A DNA stretch of 32,580 nt from Porticoccus sp. (GCA_002733125.1 NVUM01000012.1:9084-41663); one strand, 5' to 3'; counted from the stretch's first letter, positions 18,666 through 26,871 are shown. Program-made: numbers and translations. Notes: generated by a model not told the origin, from the letters alone.

Positions 18666-18749
18666 CAGCCCTGTGGGCTGTTAAAGCAAGTTGACGGCAG
18701 TTAAACATAAAAGTGGAGTAAAGTGATGGCCCGTATTGCCGGTGTCAAC
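18666..18749 (+). promoter_or_regulatory. Candidate S4-binding leader/pseudoknot at rpsM start
   Basis: CAGCCC (18666-18671) forms a perfect hairpin with GGGCTG (18675-18680). GTTGAC (18690-18695) and GGCA (18696-18699) pair with GTCAAC (18744-18749) and TGCC (18737-18740) in rpsM codons 4-8, enclosing the RBS and start codon. GGGC (18675-18678) could alternatively pair with GCCC at 18729-18732, like the E. coli alpha operon pseudoknot that S4 binds. Complementarity is seen; S4 control is inferred from position. Confidence 0.45.
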
Positions 18750-19082
18750 ATCCCAGATAATAAACATGCGGTGATTTCACTTACCTATGTTTTCGGGATT
18801 GGTCGCAGTTCAGCCCGTGCCATTTGTGCCCAGGTTGGTATTGCCGAGGACGTTAAGATTTCCGATTTGAGCGATGAGCAGATGGACGCTGTCCGTAATG
18901 CTGTTGGCGATCATACAGTTGAAGGTGATCTGCGTCGCGAAGTCAGCATGAGCATCAAGCGTTTGATGGATCTGGCCTGTTATAGAGGTCTCCGTCACCG
19001 CCGTGGTCTGCCGCTGCGCGGTCAACGCACCAAAACGAATGCGCGTACCCGTAAAGGCCCTCGCAAGCCCATCAAGCGATAG
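18726..19082 (+). CDS. rpsM: 30S ribosomal protein S13
   Basis: S13 of the 30S head contacts the P-site tRNA and 50S bridges. It has 118 residues, as in E. coli, starting [19 protein letters not shown] and ending [19 protein letters not shown] directly upstream (18723) is in frame, but the ATG at 18726 gives the family N-terminus and sits 7 bases from GGAG (18715-18718). First gene of the alpha operon. Confidence 0.97.
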   Translation: MARIAGVNIPDNKHAVISLTYVFGIGRSSARAICAQVGIAEDVKISDLSDEQMDAVRNAVGDHTVEGDLRREVSMSIKRLMDLACYRGLRHRRGLPLRGQRTKTNARTRKGPRKPIKR

Positions 19083-19091
19083 GAAAGACAA

Positions 19092-19484
19092 ATGGCAAAG
19101 CCTGGACAAAAAACGACTCGGAAAAAAGTCAAAAAGACGGTTGTAGATGGTGTGGCGCATATTCACGCTTCATTCAACAATACGATCGTAACGATTAGTG
19201 ATCGTCAGGGTAATACCCTGAGCTGGGCTACCTCTGGTGGTTCTGGCTTCCGTGGTTCACGGAAAAGTACCCCTTTTGCTGCTCAGGTAGCTGCGGAGCG
19301 TGCTGGCCTTGCTGCACAGGAATACGGATTGAAAAATCTGGATGTTCAGGTGAAAGGCCCCGGGCCCGGACGCGAGTCTGCTGTGCGTGCACTGAACAAT
19401 GCAGGCTTCAAAATTACCAATATCACCGACGTGACACCGATCCCGCACAACGGCTGTCGTCCGCCGAAAAAGCGTCGGGTATAA
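19092..19484 (+). CDS. rpsK: 30S ribosomal protein S11
   Basis: S11 lies on the 30S platform near the mRNA exit and interacts with S18 and S21. It has 130 residues with [20 protein letters not shown] and the C-terminal signature [20 protein letters not shown]. The start ATG at 19092 has AGGAAAG at 19081-19087, directly after the rpsM stop. Confidence 0.99.
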   Translation: MAKPGQKTTRKKVKKTVVDGVAHIHASFNNTIVTISDRQGNTLSWATSGGSGFRGSRKSTPFAAQVAAERAGLAAQEYGLKNLDVQVKGPGPGRESAVRALNNAGFKITNITDVTPIPHNGCRPPKKRRV

Positions 19485-19499
19485 GAGGATAGTTAACTA

Positions 19500-20120
19500 A
19501 TGGCAAGATATCTTGGACCGACTTGTAAGCTTTCTCGACGCGAAGGCACGGATCTTTTTCTCAAAAGTGGTATCCGTCCACTGGAGTCAAAGTGTCGCGC
19601 AGAGAGTGCACCCGGCCAACACGGTCAACGTCGTGGTCGTCTTTCTGACTATGGGGTTCAGTTGCGCGAAAAACAAAAAGTACGTCGACTTTACGGCGTA
19701 TTGGAAAAGCAATTCCGCAATTACTACAAGGAAGCGGCCCGCATAAAAGGTGCGACGGGTGAAAACCTGCTGCAGCTGCTTGAGCGCCGTTTGGACAACG
19801 TTGTTTACCGAATGGGCTTTGGTTCCACGCGTGCAGAAGCCCGTCAACTTGTTGCTCACAACTCTATTCAGGTGAATGGCAAAAAGGTCAATATCCCCTC
19901 ATACAGAGTGATGGATGGCGACGTGGTGAGCATTCGTGAAAAATGCAAAAAACAGTTACGTATTCAGTCTGCGATGCAAATTGCTTCGCAGCGAGGATTG
20001 GTTGACTGGATGGAAATAGATGCGAATAAACTGGAAGGTGTGTTCAAGCGCAATCCGGTGCGCAGCGATCTCCCTGCTGAAATCAATGAAAACCTCATTG
20101 TTGAACTTTACTCGAAGTAA
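19500..20120 (+). CDS. rpsD: 30S ribosomal protein S4
   Basis: S4 initiates 16S assembly and represses the alpha operon in E. coli. It has 206 residues, starting [20 protein letters not shown], with the S4 RNA-binding domain at about residues 95-160 ([20 protein letters not shown]). It ends VELYSK. Cys9 and Cys32 are not enough for a four-Cys zinc knuckle. The start ATG at 19500 has GAGGA at 19485-19489. Confidence 0.99.
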   Translation: MARYLGPTCKLSRREGTDLFLKSGIRPLESKCRAESAPGQHGQRRGRLSDYGVQLREKQKVRRLYGVLEKQFRNYYKEAARIKGATGENLLQLLERRLDNVVYRMGFGSTRAEARQLVAHNSIQVNGKKVNIPSYRVMDGDVVSIREKCKKQLRIQSAMQIASQRGLVDWMEIDANKLEGVFKRNPVRSDLPAEINENLIVELYSK

Positions 20121-20171
20121 AGAACTGAAGGCTGAAAACCAGTTAAGCGACCCCATCTAACAGGTACAGAT

Positions 20172-21170
20172 ATGCAGACATCAGTAAATGAGTTTTTGAC
20201 ACCACGCAACATCGACGTAACTGAGCTCGGGCCAACCCGCGCCAAGGTCGTTTTAGAACCATTGGAGCGTGGATTTGGTCATACACTGGGTAATGCACTG
20301 CGCCGCATTCTGTTGTCATCAATGGGTGGTGCGGCCATTGTCGAGGTCGAGATTGACGGTGTGCTACACGAATACAGCAGCATCGAAGGCGTTCAGGAAG
20401 ATGTTATTGAAATACTCCTGAACCTCAAAGAGGTTGCTATCGTTCTGCACGATAAGGACGAGGTCACGCTGACCCTCAGTAAAAAAGGTAAAGGGGTTGT
20501 GACTGCAGGTGATATCCAGGTAGATAACTCTGTAGAAATTAAAAACCCCGATCACCTGATTGCCACGATCACGGGCGATACGGCTTTGAATATGCAGTTA
20601 CACATTACGACAGGGCGTGGTTATCAGCCTGTTGATAGCCGTGGTAATGATGAAGATGAGACTCGCTCTATTGGCCGCCTCCAGTTGGATGCCACCTTTA
20701 GCCCTGTTCGCCGAGTGGCCTATGTTGTTGAGAGTGCCCGGGTTGAGCAGCGTACTGACCTCGATAAACTTGTGCTGGATCTTGAGACTAATGGCACCAT
20801 TGATCCTGAAGAGGCCATTCGTCGTGCAGCTACCATTCTACAACAGCAACTGGCCGTATTTGTCGATCTGGAAAGCGAAAATCTTGCCGAGCCGGTAGAG
20901 AGAGAGGAAGAAGTGGATCCGATCCTCCTGCGTCCTGTTGATGATCTGGAACTGACGGTCCGTTCAGCAAACTGCCTGAAGGCAGAGAGCATCTATTACA
21001 TTGGTGATCTTATCCAGCGCACAGAAGTTGAGCTGCTCAAGACACCAAATCTTGGTAAAAAGTCACTCACTGAAATTAAGGACGTATTGGCATCCCGAGG
21101 ACTTTCCCTAGGCATGCGCCTGGAAAACTGGCCACCTGCCAGCCTGCGTTCTGACACTGAACAGGTTTAA
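20172..21170 (+). CDS. rpoA: RNA polymerase alpha subunit
   Basis: The alpha subunit scaffolds RNA polymerase and binds UP elements and activators. It has 332 residues (E. coli 329). The N-terminal dimerisation domain has [20 protein letters not shown] (31-50). The C-terminal domain has RSANCLKAE with Arg264, matching E. coli Arg265 that contacts DNA, and [20 protein letters not shown]. An acidic linker ([16 protein letters not shown]) joins them. The start ATG at 20172 has only a weak RBS (CAGGT at 20160-20164). Confidence 0.99.
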   Translation: MQTSVNEFLTPRNIDVTELGPTRAKVVLEPLERGFGHTLGNALRRILLSSMGGAAIVEVEIDGVLHEYSSIEGVQEDVIEILLNLKEVAIVLHDKDEVTLTLSKKGKGVVTAGDIQVDNSVEIKNPDHLIATITGDTALNMQLHITTGRGYQPVDSRGNDEDETRSIGRLQLDATFSPVRRVAYVVESARVEQRTDLDKLVLDLETNGTIDPEEAIRRAATILQQQLAVFVDLESENLAEPVEREEEVDPILLRPVDDLELTVRSANCLKAESIYYIGDLIQRTEVELLKTPNLGKKSLTEIKDVLASRGLSLGMRLENWPPASLRSDTEQV

Positions 21171-21215
21171 TTGATTAGGGTTGCAGATTTAGTCTGCCAC
21201 TGTTGCATAGAATAC

Positions 21216-21233
21216 TTGCTGGGTTAACAGCAA
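21216..21233 (+). other. Small hairpin in rpoA-rplQ gap
   Basis: TTGCTG (21216-21221) pairs with CAGCAA (21228-21233) around GGTTAA, 26 bases before the rplQ start. The 89-base gap also contains a GCAGA/TCTGC stem (21183-21197). There is no clear T-run, so termination is unlikely. It may lower or separate rplQ expression, or be chance. Confidence 0.3.
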
Positions 21234-21259
21234 CATTATTTTAAAGGAAGTATAAAATC

Positions 21260-21652
21260 ATGCGTCATCGTCTTAGTGGCCGCAAATTAAGTCGTACAGG
21301 TGCCCACCGTCGCGCCATGTTTCGCAATATGACGACCTCCCTGGTTGAGCATGAACTGATCAGGACTACGCTACCAAAAGCAAAAGAGTTGCGTCGTTTT
21401 GCCGAACCGCTGATCACCCTGTCAAAACAGGACAGCGTTGCCAATCGCCGTCTGGCATTTGACCGTCTGCGTTGCAAGTCAGCTGTGGGTAAATTGTTTG
21501 CCGAACTCGGCCCGCGCTATGAAAGTCGTCCCGGTGGCTATATTCGCATTCTTAAATGTGGATTGCGCTCTGGTGATGCTGCACCGATGGCTTACGTAGA
21601 ACTGGTAGACCGTCCGGATGTGGAACCGGTTGATGTTGATGACGATGAATAA
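21260..21652 (+). CDS. rplQ: 50S ribosomal protein L17
   Basis: L17 is close to the tunnel exit and an early assembly protein. It has 130 residues, starting [20 protein letters not shown], with [20 protein letters not shown]. The C-terminal tail is acidic ([10 protein letters not shown]). The start ATG at 21260 has AAAGGAAG at 21243-21250. It is the last gene of the ribosomal cluster and is followed by a strong terminator. Confidence 0.98.
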   Translation: MRHRLSGRKLSRTGAHRRAMFRNMTTSLVEHELIRTTLPKAKELRRFAEPLITLSKQDSVANRRLAFDRLRCKSAVGKLFAELGPRYESRPGGYIRILKCGLRSGDAAPMAYVELVDRPDVEPVDVDDDE

Positions 21653-21676
21653 TTGACCACGATGATTTGGTCAGAT

Positions 21677-21704
21677 AAGAGCCGGACGAATGTCCGGCTT
21701 TTTT
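21677..21704 (+). terminator. Strong intrinsic terminator of the alpha operon
   Basis: GCCGGAC (21681-21687) pairs with GTCCGGC (21692-21698) around GAAT and six T follow (21699-21704). Upstream AAGA can extend the stem against the T-run. It lies 24 bases after the rplQ stop and closes the cluster before galE. Confidence 0.93.
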
Positions 21705-21793
21705 ATGCCTATTTCCCGGCAAACTAAAAAGTGCATGATAGCCTTTTTGGGCTACTGAATAATTACTGATAATTTTAGATACAGGGTATCGCA

Positions 21794-22831
21794 ATGAAAG
21801 TACTGGTCACCGGAGGTGCAGGTTATATCGGCAGTCATGCCTGTGTCGCGCTACTTGATGCAGGCCACGACATTGTTGTGCTGGATAACTTCTCAAACAG
21901 TTGTATGACGTCGCTGGACCGGGTCATACAGATTACCGGAAAGGGCTTTCCTGTGGTGGAAGGCGATGTCAATCACCATCGGGTTCTGGACAGTATTTTT
22001 AACAGTCACAAGATCAATGCAGTGATGCATTTTGCGGGCTATAAAGCCGTCGGTGAGTCCTGTGAAAAGCCACTACTCTATTATCGTAACAACGTTGCCG
22101 GCACGCTAACCCTGTGTGAAGCAATGCAGAAACATCAGGTTACCCTGTTAATTTTCAGTTCTTCAGCTACCGTCTATGGTGATCCGCCTACCGTGCCCAT
22201 CAAAGAGGATTTCCCGCTCGCCGCCACAAACCCCTACGGCCGTTCCAAGCTGATGGTGGAGGAAATTTTGCGCGATTTAGTGAGAGCTGAACAGCTTGTA
22301 GGACCCGGGGCCTGGCAAATTGGTCTGATGCGCTACTTCAACCCTGTGGGTGCCCACCCCAGTGGCTTGATCGGTGAAGATCCCAATGGTATTCCAAACA
22401 ATTTATTACCTTACATTTCCCAGGTGGCAATTGGTCGATTGCCTGCCTTATCGGTATTCGGTTCAGACTACCCGACTATCGATGGAACGGGTGTTCGGGA
22501 CTATCTTCACGTGATGGATCTGGCCGAAGGTCATGTCCGTGCATTGGACTACCTTTCCCAGGGTAAAAGCACACCGGGATGCCACACCTGGAATCTCGGT
22601 ACCGGTAAAGGCTATTCTGTGCTGGAGATGATAAGGGCATTTGAATCTGCCAGTGGAAAGACTGTGGCCTTCAAAATGGCTCCGCGCAGGGCGGGAGATA
22701 TTGCGGCTTGTTGGGCGGATACATCCAAGGCTGAAAGTGAGCTCGGCTGGACAGCATCGCGTGGCCTGTCCGAGATGATGGAAGACAGCTGGCGCTGGCA
22801 GCTGGGTAATCCCCAGGGCTATAGCAGCTGA
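21794..22831 (+). CDS. galE: UDP-glucose 4-epimerase, probably dual-specificity
   Basis: NAD-dependent short-chain dehydrogenase-type epimerase that interconverts UDP-glucose and UDP-galactose for surface polysaccharides or galactose use. It has 345 residues and aligns with E. coli GalE throughout. The NAD site TGGAGYIGSH is at 6-15, the catalytic Ser at 123-124 (FSSSATVYGD), Tyr148 and Lys152 in YGRSK, and YFNPVGAHPSG follows. At residue 306 (AACWAD) there is Cys where E. coli has Tyr299; Cys there goes with acceptance of UDP-N-acetylhexosamines. The start ATG at 21794 has AGGG upstream. It stands alone after the ribosomal terminator with no other Leloir genes visible. Confidence 0.96.
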   Translation: MKVLVTGGAGYIGSHACVALLDAGHDIVVLDNFSNSCMTSLDRVIQITGKGFPVVEGDVNHHRVLDSIFNSHKINAVMHFAGYKAVGESCEKPLLYYRNNVAGTLTLCEAMQKHQVTLLIFSSSATVYGDPPTVPIKEDFPLAATNPYGRSKLMVEEILRDLVRAEQLVGPGAWQIGLMRYFNPVGAHPSGLIGEDPNGIPNNLLPYISQVAIGRLPALSVFGSDYPTIDGTGVRDYLHVMDLAEGHVRALDYLSQGKSTPGCHTWNLGTGKGYSVLEMIRAFESASGKTVAFKMAPRRAGDIAACWADTSKAESELGWTASRGLSEMMEDSWRWQLGNPQGYSS

Positions 22832-22861
22832 TACTGGCATGGCAGGGGGTTATGTCTATAC

Positions 22862-24310
22862 CTATGCCAGGGGCAGCTGGATATGGAAGGTGGTGCCGAC
22901 ATTCATGTCAGAGGTAACTGCGAGCTGCCCTTTGTGTTGTTCCGTGATGATGAAGTGTGAGAACGAGAGGCGCTTGCCCGCGTCATAGTCTTCTGCGGAT
23001 GACTTGCCCGTTTTATTGGTGAAGAAGGGTTCAAATATATACTGTTGTTCATCATAGCTGATGCCCAAGCCGTTGTGTTGGACCTTGATCCAGAGCATGT
23101 CATAACAAACAATGACCTGAATGCGAATAATCGGTGTGTGTCCCGACCTGTTCACCTGGCCGAGTGCGTGACAGGCATGGCGGAACAAGCTGAGAAATAC
23201 CTGCTGTAATTCTGATGCGTAGCAGGGAATATCCGGGAGATTTCGGCTGTAGTGTCGTTCTATTTTGATTTCCCTGAAGCGCAACCCGGACGGTACCGAA
23301 AGCACATCATTGGCCAGTTCGATCGTGTGCTCGATAAGTCCAGTGATGTTTGCCAGTCGTTTCTCGCCACCGCGACTTTTGGAGAAGTCCAGCAAGTTGT
23401 TGATAACGGCCAGCGCCTGCTGTCCCTGATGATCTGCCTCTTCCAGTACGTTTGTGACATCATCTGCCCACGGCGAACCCTCCCGATTTGTTTGCAATAG
23501 CCTGTACGCGGTCTGAAGGTCGTTTAGAATAATTTGCAATGGGGCATTAATATCGTGGGCCATGGTCGCTGCCAGCTCGCCCATTGAAGACATTTTGTCG
23601 CGCTGAATCAGCATGTTGGATGTAAGAATGTGTTGTGTGACATCGTCAATCAGGATGACCGCATCGGTTTCCGCCTGATTGCGCAATGGGTAAATGGTTA
23701 TATCAAAATGGTATTGGCCCCGCTGGCTGTGTTTGATAGTCACTGGTTTTTTATCACTTAACGCCTTTTTTACCTGGTCTCTCGACAATGTGATCGTTGG
23801 GTAGGTTTGCCACAGGTTTTTTGACAGCGCCTGTGCTGCGGGGATACCGGTGATTTCTTCTGCGCGGCGGTTCCATTGTGTGATGCTGCCCGTTTCTGTT
23901 AAACCGATTAGCATCAGCGGCATCGAACTCAACACATCTTTTATGTAGGCTTCAGAGGATCGCAGTCGACTGGTGGTTTCCCGGTGCTGGACAATTTCAC
24001 CCTGTAGCAGGACATTGGCCTTTTGTAGTAAGCGGTTTGACTCATCCAGCGTTGCCGTGCGTTCCTTGACGCGCTGCTCAAGCTCCTGGCGGATGACTTC
24101 CAGTGCCTTGTTGGCGCGATGTGCCTGCCGGCGACTGAAAAAAAGCGTAACCACAGTGATGGAAAGGAGAATGATAAAGATACCACTGGACCAGTTGGCA
24201 ACGTACTGCCAGTTGGTGTGACCATCTTCCAATCTGAAATAAGGAATTATGCTGGCTGTGGCGGGACAGCTTGCCAGCATAAAAAAAAGCGCGGTCGCGT
24301 AAATCTTCAT
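22862..24310 (-). CDS. Orphan PAS sensor histidine kinase with degenerate ATPase domain
   Basis: Membrane sensor of the two-component type, 482 residues. Residues 1-20 look like a signal peptide (ending PATAS), followed by a 20-residue external stretch, a membrane helix at about 42-58, a coiled coil at 66-115 and a PAS domain at about 120-225. HisKA has the phospho-acceptor His252 in MGELAATMAHDINAPLQ. The ATPase domain keeps the F box (IFEPFF, 425-430). The N-box Asn is His378 (SLFRHACHAL), the G1 Asp is His412 (QHNGLGI) and the G2 box reads GKRLSFS (445-451) instead of GLGLS. Activity is therefore doubtful. No response regulator adjoins; the signal is unknown. Confidence 0.85.
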   Translation of the reverse strand: MKIYATALFFMLASCPATASIIPYFRLEDGHTNWQYVANWSSGIFIILLSITVVTLFFSRRQAHRANKALEVIRQELEQRVKERTATLDESNRLLQKANVLLQGEIVQHRETTSRLRSSEAYIKDVLSSMPLMLIGLTETGSITQWNRRAEEITGIPAAQALSKNLWQTYPTITLSRDQVKKALSDKKPVTIKHSQRGQYHFDITIYPLRNQAETDAVILIDDVTQHILTSNMLIQRDKMSSMGELAATMAHDINAPLQIILNDLQTAYRLLQTNREGSPWADDVTNVLEEADHQGQQALAVINNLLDFSKSRGGEKRLANITGLIEHTIELANDVLSVPSGLRFREIKIERHYSRNLPDIPCYASELQQVFLSLFRHACHALGQVNRSGHTPIIRIQVIVCYDMLWIKVQHNGLGISYDEQQYIFEPFFTNKTGKSSAEDYDAGKRLSFSHFIITEQHKGQLAVTSDMNVGTTFHIQLPLA

Positions 24311-24642
24311 AATGTTCGATAGTGCTCTTGCAGAGATTAATGTGCGCTGAGTGGAAACCGGGTTATATGATACCAGTGAACGAACAACGGGTTGTTGAAA
24401 TCATCAAAGCGATAGTTTGGTTCCTTGTCTGTCAGCACCGTTCCCGGGAGGGACATTCGTTTCTACTGGTCTTTAAACTGACAATATGTGGCAGGAGATA
24501 CGGCGAATCAACCTGATAAACAGCAGCCCAAGTCCCCTGTTTTTGATTTACTTATTGTCTGCTAACTGGCCCTGAATGGAAATACACGGGCGCCCTGACC
24601 TTACTATCTATTTGACCGGCGGAGAACGCCCTATCAAGCCAG
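24311..24642. other. 332-base intergenic region between atoE and the kinase gene
   Basis: No convincing gene, RNA or terminator was recognised. A short open frame on + (24322-24516) has no recognisable product. A perfect inverted repeat AACAACGGGTTGTT lies at 24383-24396, 73-86 bases upstream of the kinase start, a possible regulator site. A minus-strand TGGTATCAT at 24366-24374 resembles an extended -10 for the kinase, without a matching -35. The region should contain the kinase promoter. Confidence 0.4.
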
Positions 24643-25965
24643 TCAGAATAGCAGCAATAGTGCGACACTATAGACGAGGCCTGACCAGAGTAGCGCCACC
24701 GTGCAGTAACCCATAATATCCTTGATGCCCAACCTGGCTATGCCCAGTAAGGGAAGGGCCCAGAATGGCTGAATCATATTGGTCCAGGCATCACCCATGG
24801 CGACAGCCATGGCGGCCTGATTCAGTGGTATCCCCAGTGATTGTGCGGCGGGAATAACGATGGGTGCCTGGATTGCCCACTGTCCGCCCCCGGAAGGGAT
24901 AAAGAAATTTACTATCCCGGCACTGAGGAATGTAAACAGGTTAAACGTGTGTTCATTGGAAATGCTGATGAACCACTCGGATACGGATGCAGCCAGCCCG
25001 GATTGTGCCATCATGCCCATGATTCCGGCATAGAGGGGGAACTGCAGGACAATGCCGGACAGACCTTTTACCGCCTCGTTGACAGCAGAGAGGTAGTTAC
25101 GGGCGGAGCGGTGCAGGAGTAGCCCCGTCACCAGAAACACAAAATTGACAGTGTTCAGTCCGATGCGGCCGCCGTCACTGAAAAACTCGAACAGGTAGGC
25201 GCAACCCAATAGGCCGAGCATCAGGGTTGGCAGTCGGCTGTGTTCAATCCGGTCTGCCGGCGTATCGATTCTGATGGGAATCTCTTCGGTGATACCCATT
25301 TGTTGTGGGGTGACTTCGCGGACGGCGTCGGGTGGTGGCATCATCAATCGAAAAATAACGGGTAATGTCACTAGCATCACAAAACAGATGAGCAAAACTT
25401 CCCAGCTGAAAATGGTCTCTGCCAGTGGGATCGTGATATCGCCCATCAAGTTGCTGATGATATCGCCGTCGGCCACGGCAATCTTCAGTGGAATGGAGCC
25501 AGATAATCCCGCGTGCCAGATGACCATTCCCGAGTAAGCGGATGCCACCAGAAGTGGGTAGTGAACCCCCTTAACATGGCGTGCAATTTCTCGAGCCATC
25601 AGGGCACTGGTGATCAGCCCGAACCCCCAGCTGATCCAGCCACAAACCAGTGCGATTGTGGTCATAAGAATGATGGCCTGGCCCGGTGTTTTGGCAAGAC
25701 AGGCTAGCGATCTCAGCAGTCTTTTTACCGGTGCTGTTTGCGCCAGCACACTGCCGGTCACCAGTGTCACAGTGACCTGCATGGAAAATACCAGAAGGTT
25801 CCAGACACCATCCCCCCAAAAGCGAATCATATCAGACGGGCGTTGTGTTTCCCCAAGGATACCCGCCAGCAGCACAATGAAGGTCAGCAGGATGGCAAAG
25901 ATAAAGGCATCAGGCATCCAGCGCTGCATAATACGGGTAAACAGGTTGGACAGAGAGCGAATCAT
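24643..25965 (-). CDS. atoE: Short-chain fatty acid transporter, AtoE family
   Basis: Polytopic inner membrane protein of the short-chain fatty acid transporter family (Pfam SCFA_trans), expected to import acetoacetate, butyrate or similar acids. It has 440 residues, the length of E. coli AtoE, and aligns along its whole length: WMPDAFIFAILLTF, FWGDGVWNLLVF, GWISWGFGLI, NFFIPSGGGQWAIQAPIVIP, QPFWALPLLGIA and DIMGYC. About ten to twelve hydrophobic segments are visible. The start ATG at 25965 is chosen over the GTG at 25974 because AAGGTGA lies 5 bases upstream and the first 19 residues match AtoE without a gap. No atoDAB transferase or thiolase genes adjoin, so the substrate is open. Confidence 0.9.
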   Translation of the reverse strand: MIRSLSNLFTRIMQRWMPDAFIFAILLTFIVLLAGILGETQRPSDMIRFWGDGVWNLLVFSMQVTVTLVTGSVLAQTAPVKRLLRSLACLAKTPGQAIILMTTIALVCGWISWGFGLITSALMAREIARHVKGVHYPLLVASAYSGMVIWHAGLSGSIPLKIAVADGDIISNLMGDITIPLAETIFSWEVLLICFVMLVTLPVIFRLMMPPPDAVREVTPQQMGITEEIPIRIDTPADRIEHSRLPTLMLGLLGCAYLFEFFSDGGRIGLNTVNFVFLVTGLLLHRSARNYLSAVNEAVKGLSGIVLQFPLYAGIMGMMAQSGLAASVSEWFISISNEHTFNLFTFLSAGIVNFFIPSGGGQWAIQAPIVIPAAQSLGIPLNQAAMAVAMGDAWTNMIQPFWALPLLGIARLGIKDIMGYCTVALLWSGLVYSVALLLLF

Positions 25966-26017
25966 TTGCGTCACCTTGTAATTATCAATTATGGGTTGGT
26001 TGCAAAATTAAGGCGTT

Positions 26018-26046
26018 ATTCTATCGGCTTCACGGTTGATTCGAAA
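26018..26046 (-). promoter_or_regulatory. Possible promoter of atoE
   Basis: On the minus strand a -10 TAGAAT (26023-26018) sits 17 bases from a poor -35 TTCGAA (26046-26041), in the 102-base gap upstream of atoE. The -10 equals that of the rpsL and rpsJ promoters but the -35 matches only half the consensus. Tentative. Confidence 0.3.
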
Positions 26047-26050
26047 CGGG

Positions 26051-26067
26051 ATACCGCGAGGCGGTAT
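26051..26067 (-). terminator. Perfect hairpin directly after apaH
   Basis: ATACCGC (26051-26057) and GCGGTAT (26061-26067) form a seven-pair stem with a three-base loop, abutting the apaH stop codon. On the minus strand it is followed by CCCGTTTCG, not a proper T-run, so it may be a weak terminator or a 3'-end stabiliser at the end of the lptD-apaH operon. Confidence 0.45.
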
Positions 26068-26871
26068 TTACAAATGTTGGTGAAAACAGGTGCCGGTGTC
26101 GAGGTTCATCAATCGCATGGGGCCGCCCCAGACACAGCCGGTATCCAGAGGAAACAGGTTGCTGCCACAGGGTTGTCCCTGTAATGCGGCCCAGTGGCCA
26201 AAAATGATTTTCCACTGACGGGTTTTTCGATGCGGGTGGCTATACCAGGGCGCATAGCCCGCCGGTGGCTCATCCGGTGTGCACTTGCTGCGAAGCTCCA
26301 GCTTCCCCGTAACCGAACAAAAACGCATTCGCGTGAAATAGTTGGTAATCAAGCGCCAGCGTACCGGCCCGGTGAGTTGGTCGTTCCACTGGTCGGGTTG
26401 GTCGCCATACATGGCTTGAAAGAACGCGTATGCCTGTTCCGGTTCACGCAAAACGTTGCTGATTTCTCTTGCCCGTGTCAGGGCGTCATCGCGCGTCCAC
26501 TGTGGCGGAATTCCCGCGTGGACCATCAACCAGTCGCCCTGTGAGACCATCAGCGGTTGTAACTGCAACCAGTTAAGCAATTGATCCCGGTCCGGTGCTT
26601 TCAGGATAGCTTCCAGGGTATCGTTGCGGCTGGGAGCGCGCACGCCGTGAGCGATGGCCAGTAAATGCAGGTCGTGATTGCCCAGCACCATTTGCAGGGA
26701 ATTTCCCAGCTGGTGGCAGAAGCGCAAGGCTTCGAGGGAGTCCGGGCCGCGGTTAACGATGTCTCCCACCGACCATAGGCAATCCTTGCCGGGCTCAAAG
26801 TGGACTTTCTCCAGCAACTGTTGCAGAGGCTTCAGACAGCCTTGCAAATCACCTACTGCATAGGTGGTCAA
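26068..26871 (-). CDS. apaH: Bis(5'-nucleosyl)-tetraphosphatase, symmetrical
   Basis: Hydrolyses Ap4A to two ADP and removes Np4N caps from RNA. It has 267 residues with metallophosphoesterase motifs GDLQG (7-11), GDIVNRG (36-42), GNHD (64-67), MVHAGIPP and FGHWAAL. The start is TTG at 26871, giving MTTYAVGDLQGC; AGGAAGAG lies about 6 bases upstream, and TTGA overlaps the apaG stop by 4 bases. Last gene of the lptD-surA-pdxA-rsmA-apaG-apaH operon, the classic order in gammaproteobacteria. The weak TTG start may lower expression relative to apaG. Confidence 0.97.
   Translation of the reverse strand: MTTYAVGDLQGCLKPLQQLLEKVHFEPGKDCLWSVGDIVNRGPDSLEALRFCHQLGNSLQMVLGNHDLHLLAIAHGVRAPSRNDTLEAILKAPDRDQLLNWLQLQPLMVSQGDWLMVHAGIPPQWTRDDALTRAREISNVLREPEQAYAFFQAMYGDQPDQWNDQLTGPVRWRLITNYFTRMRFCSVTGKLELRSKCTPDEPPAGYAPWYSHPHRKTRQWKIIFGHWAALQGQPCGSNLFPLDTGCVWGGPMRLMNLDTGTCFHQHL

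Noticed and set aside
21208-21213. TAGAAT before rplQ as a -10 box for a separate rplQ promoter
   Set aside because: No -35-like hexamer lies 16-18 bases upstream (AGATTT at 17 bases); TTGCAG is 21 bases away.
21746-21773. TTGGGC-N17-TAATTT before galE as its promoter
   Set aside because: Only weak matches in an AT-rich stretch; galE needs a promoter after the terminator but I cannot tell this one from chance.
22834-22870. CTGGCAT/ATGCCAG stem between convergent galE and kinase genes as a bidirectional terminator
   Set aside because: The loop is 23 bases, the stem enters the kinase coding end and there is no T-run on either strand.
24322-24516. 64-codon open frame on the plus strand in the kinase upstream region
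   Set aside because: No RBS, no recognisable product, and it lies where the kinase promoter is expected.
24614-24644. GACTGGC/GCCGGTC stem after atoE as its terminator
   Set aside because: A 17-base loop, one U-G pair, overlap with the stop codon and no T-run make it unconvincing.
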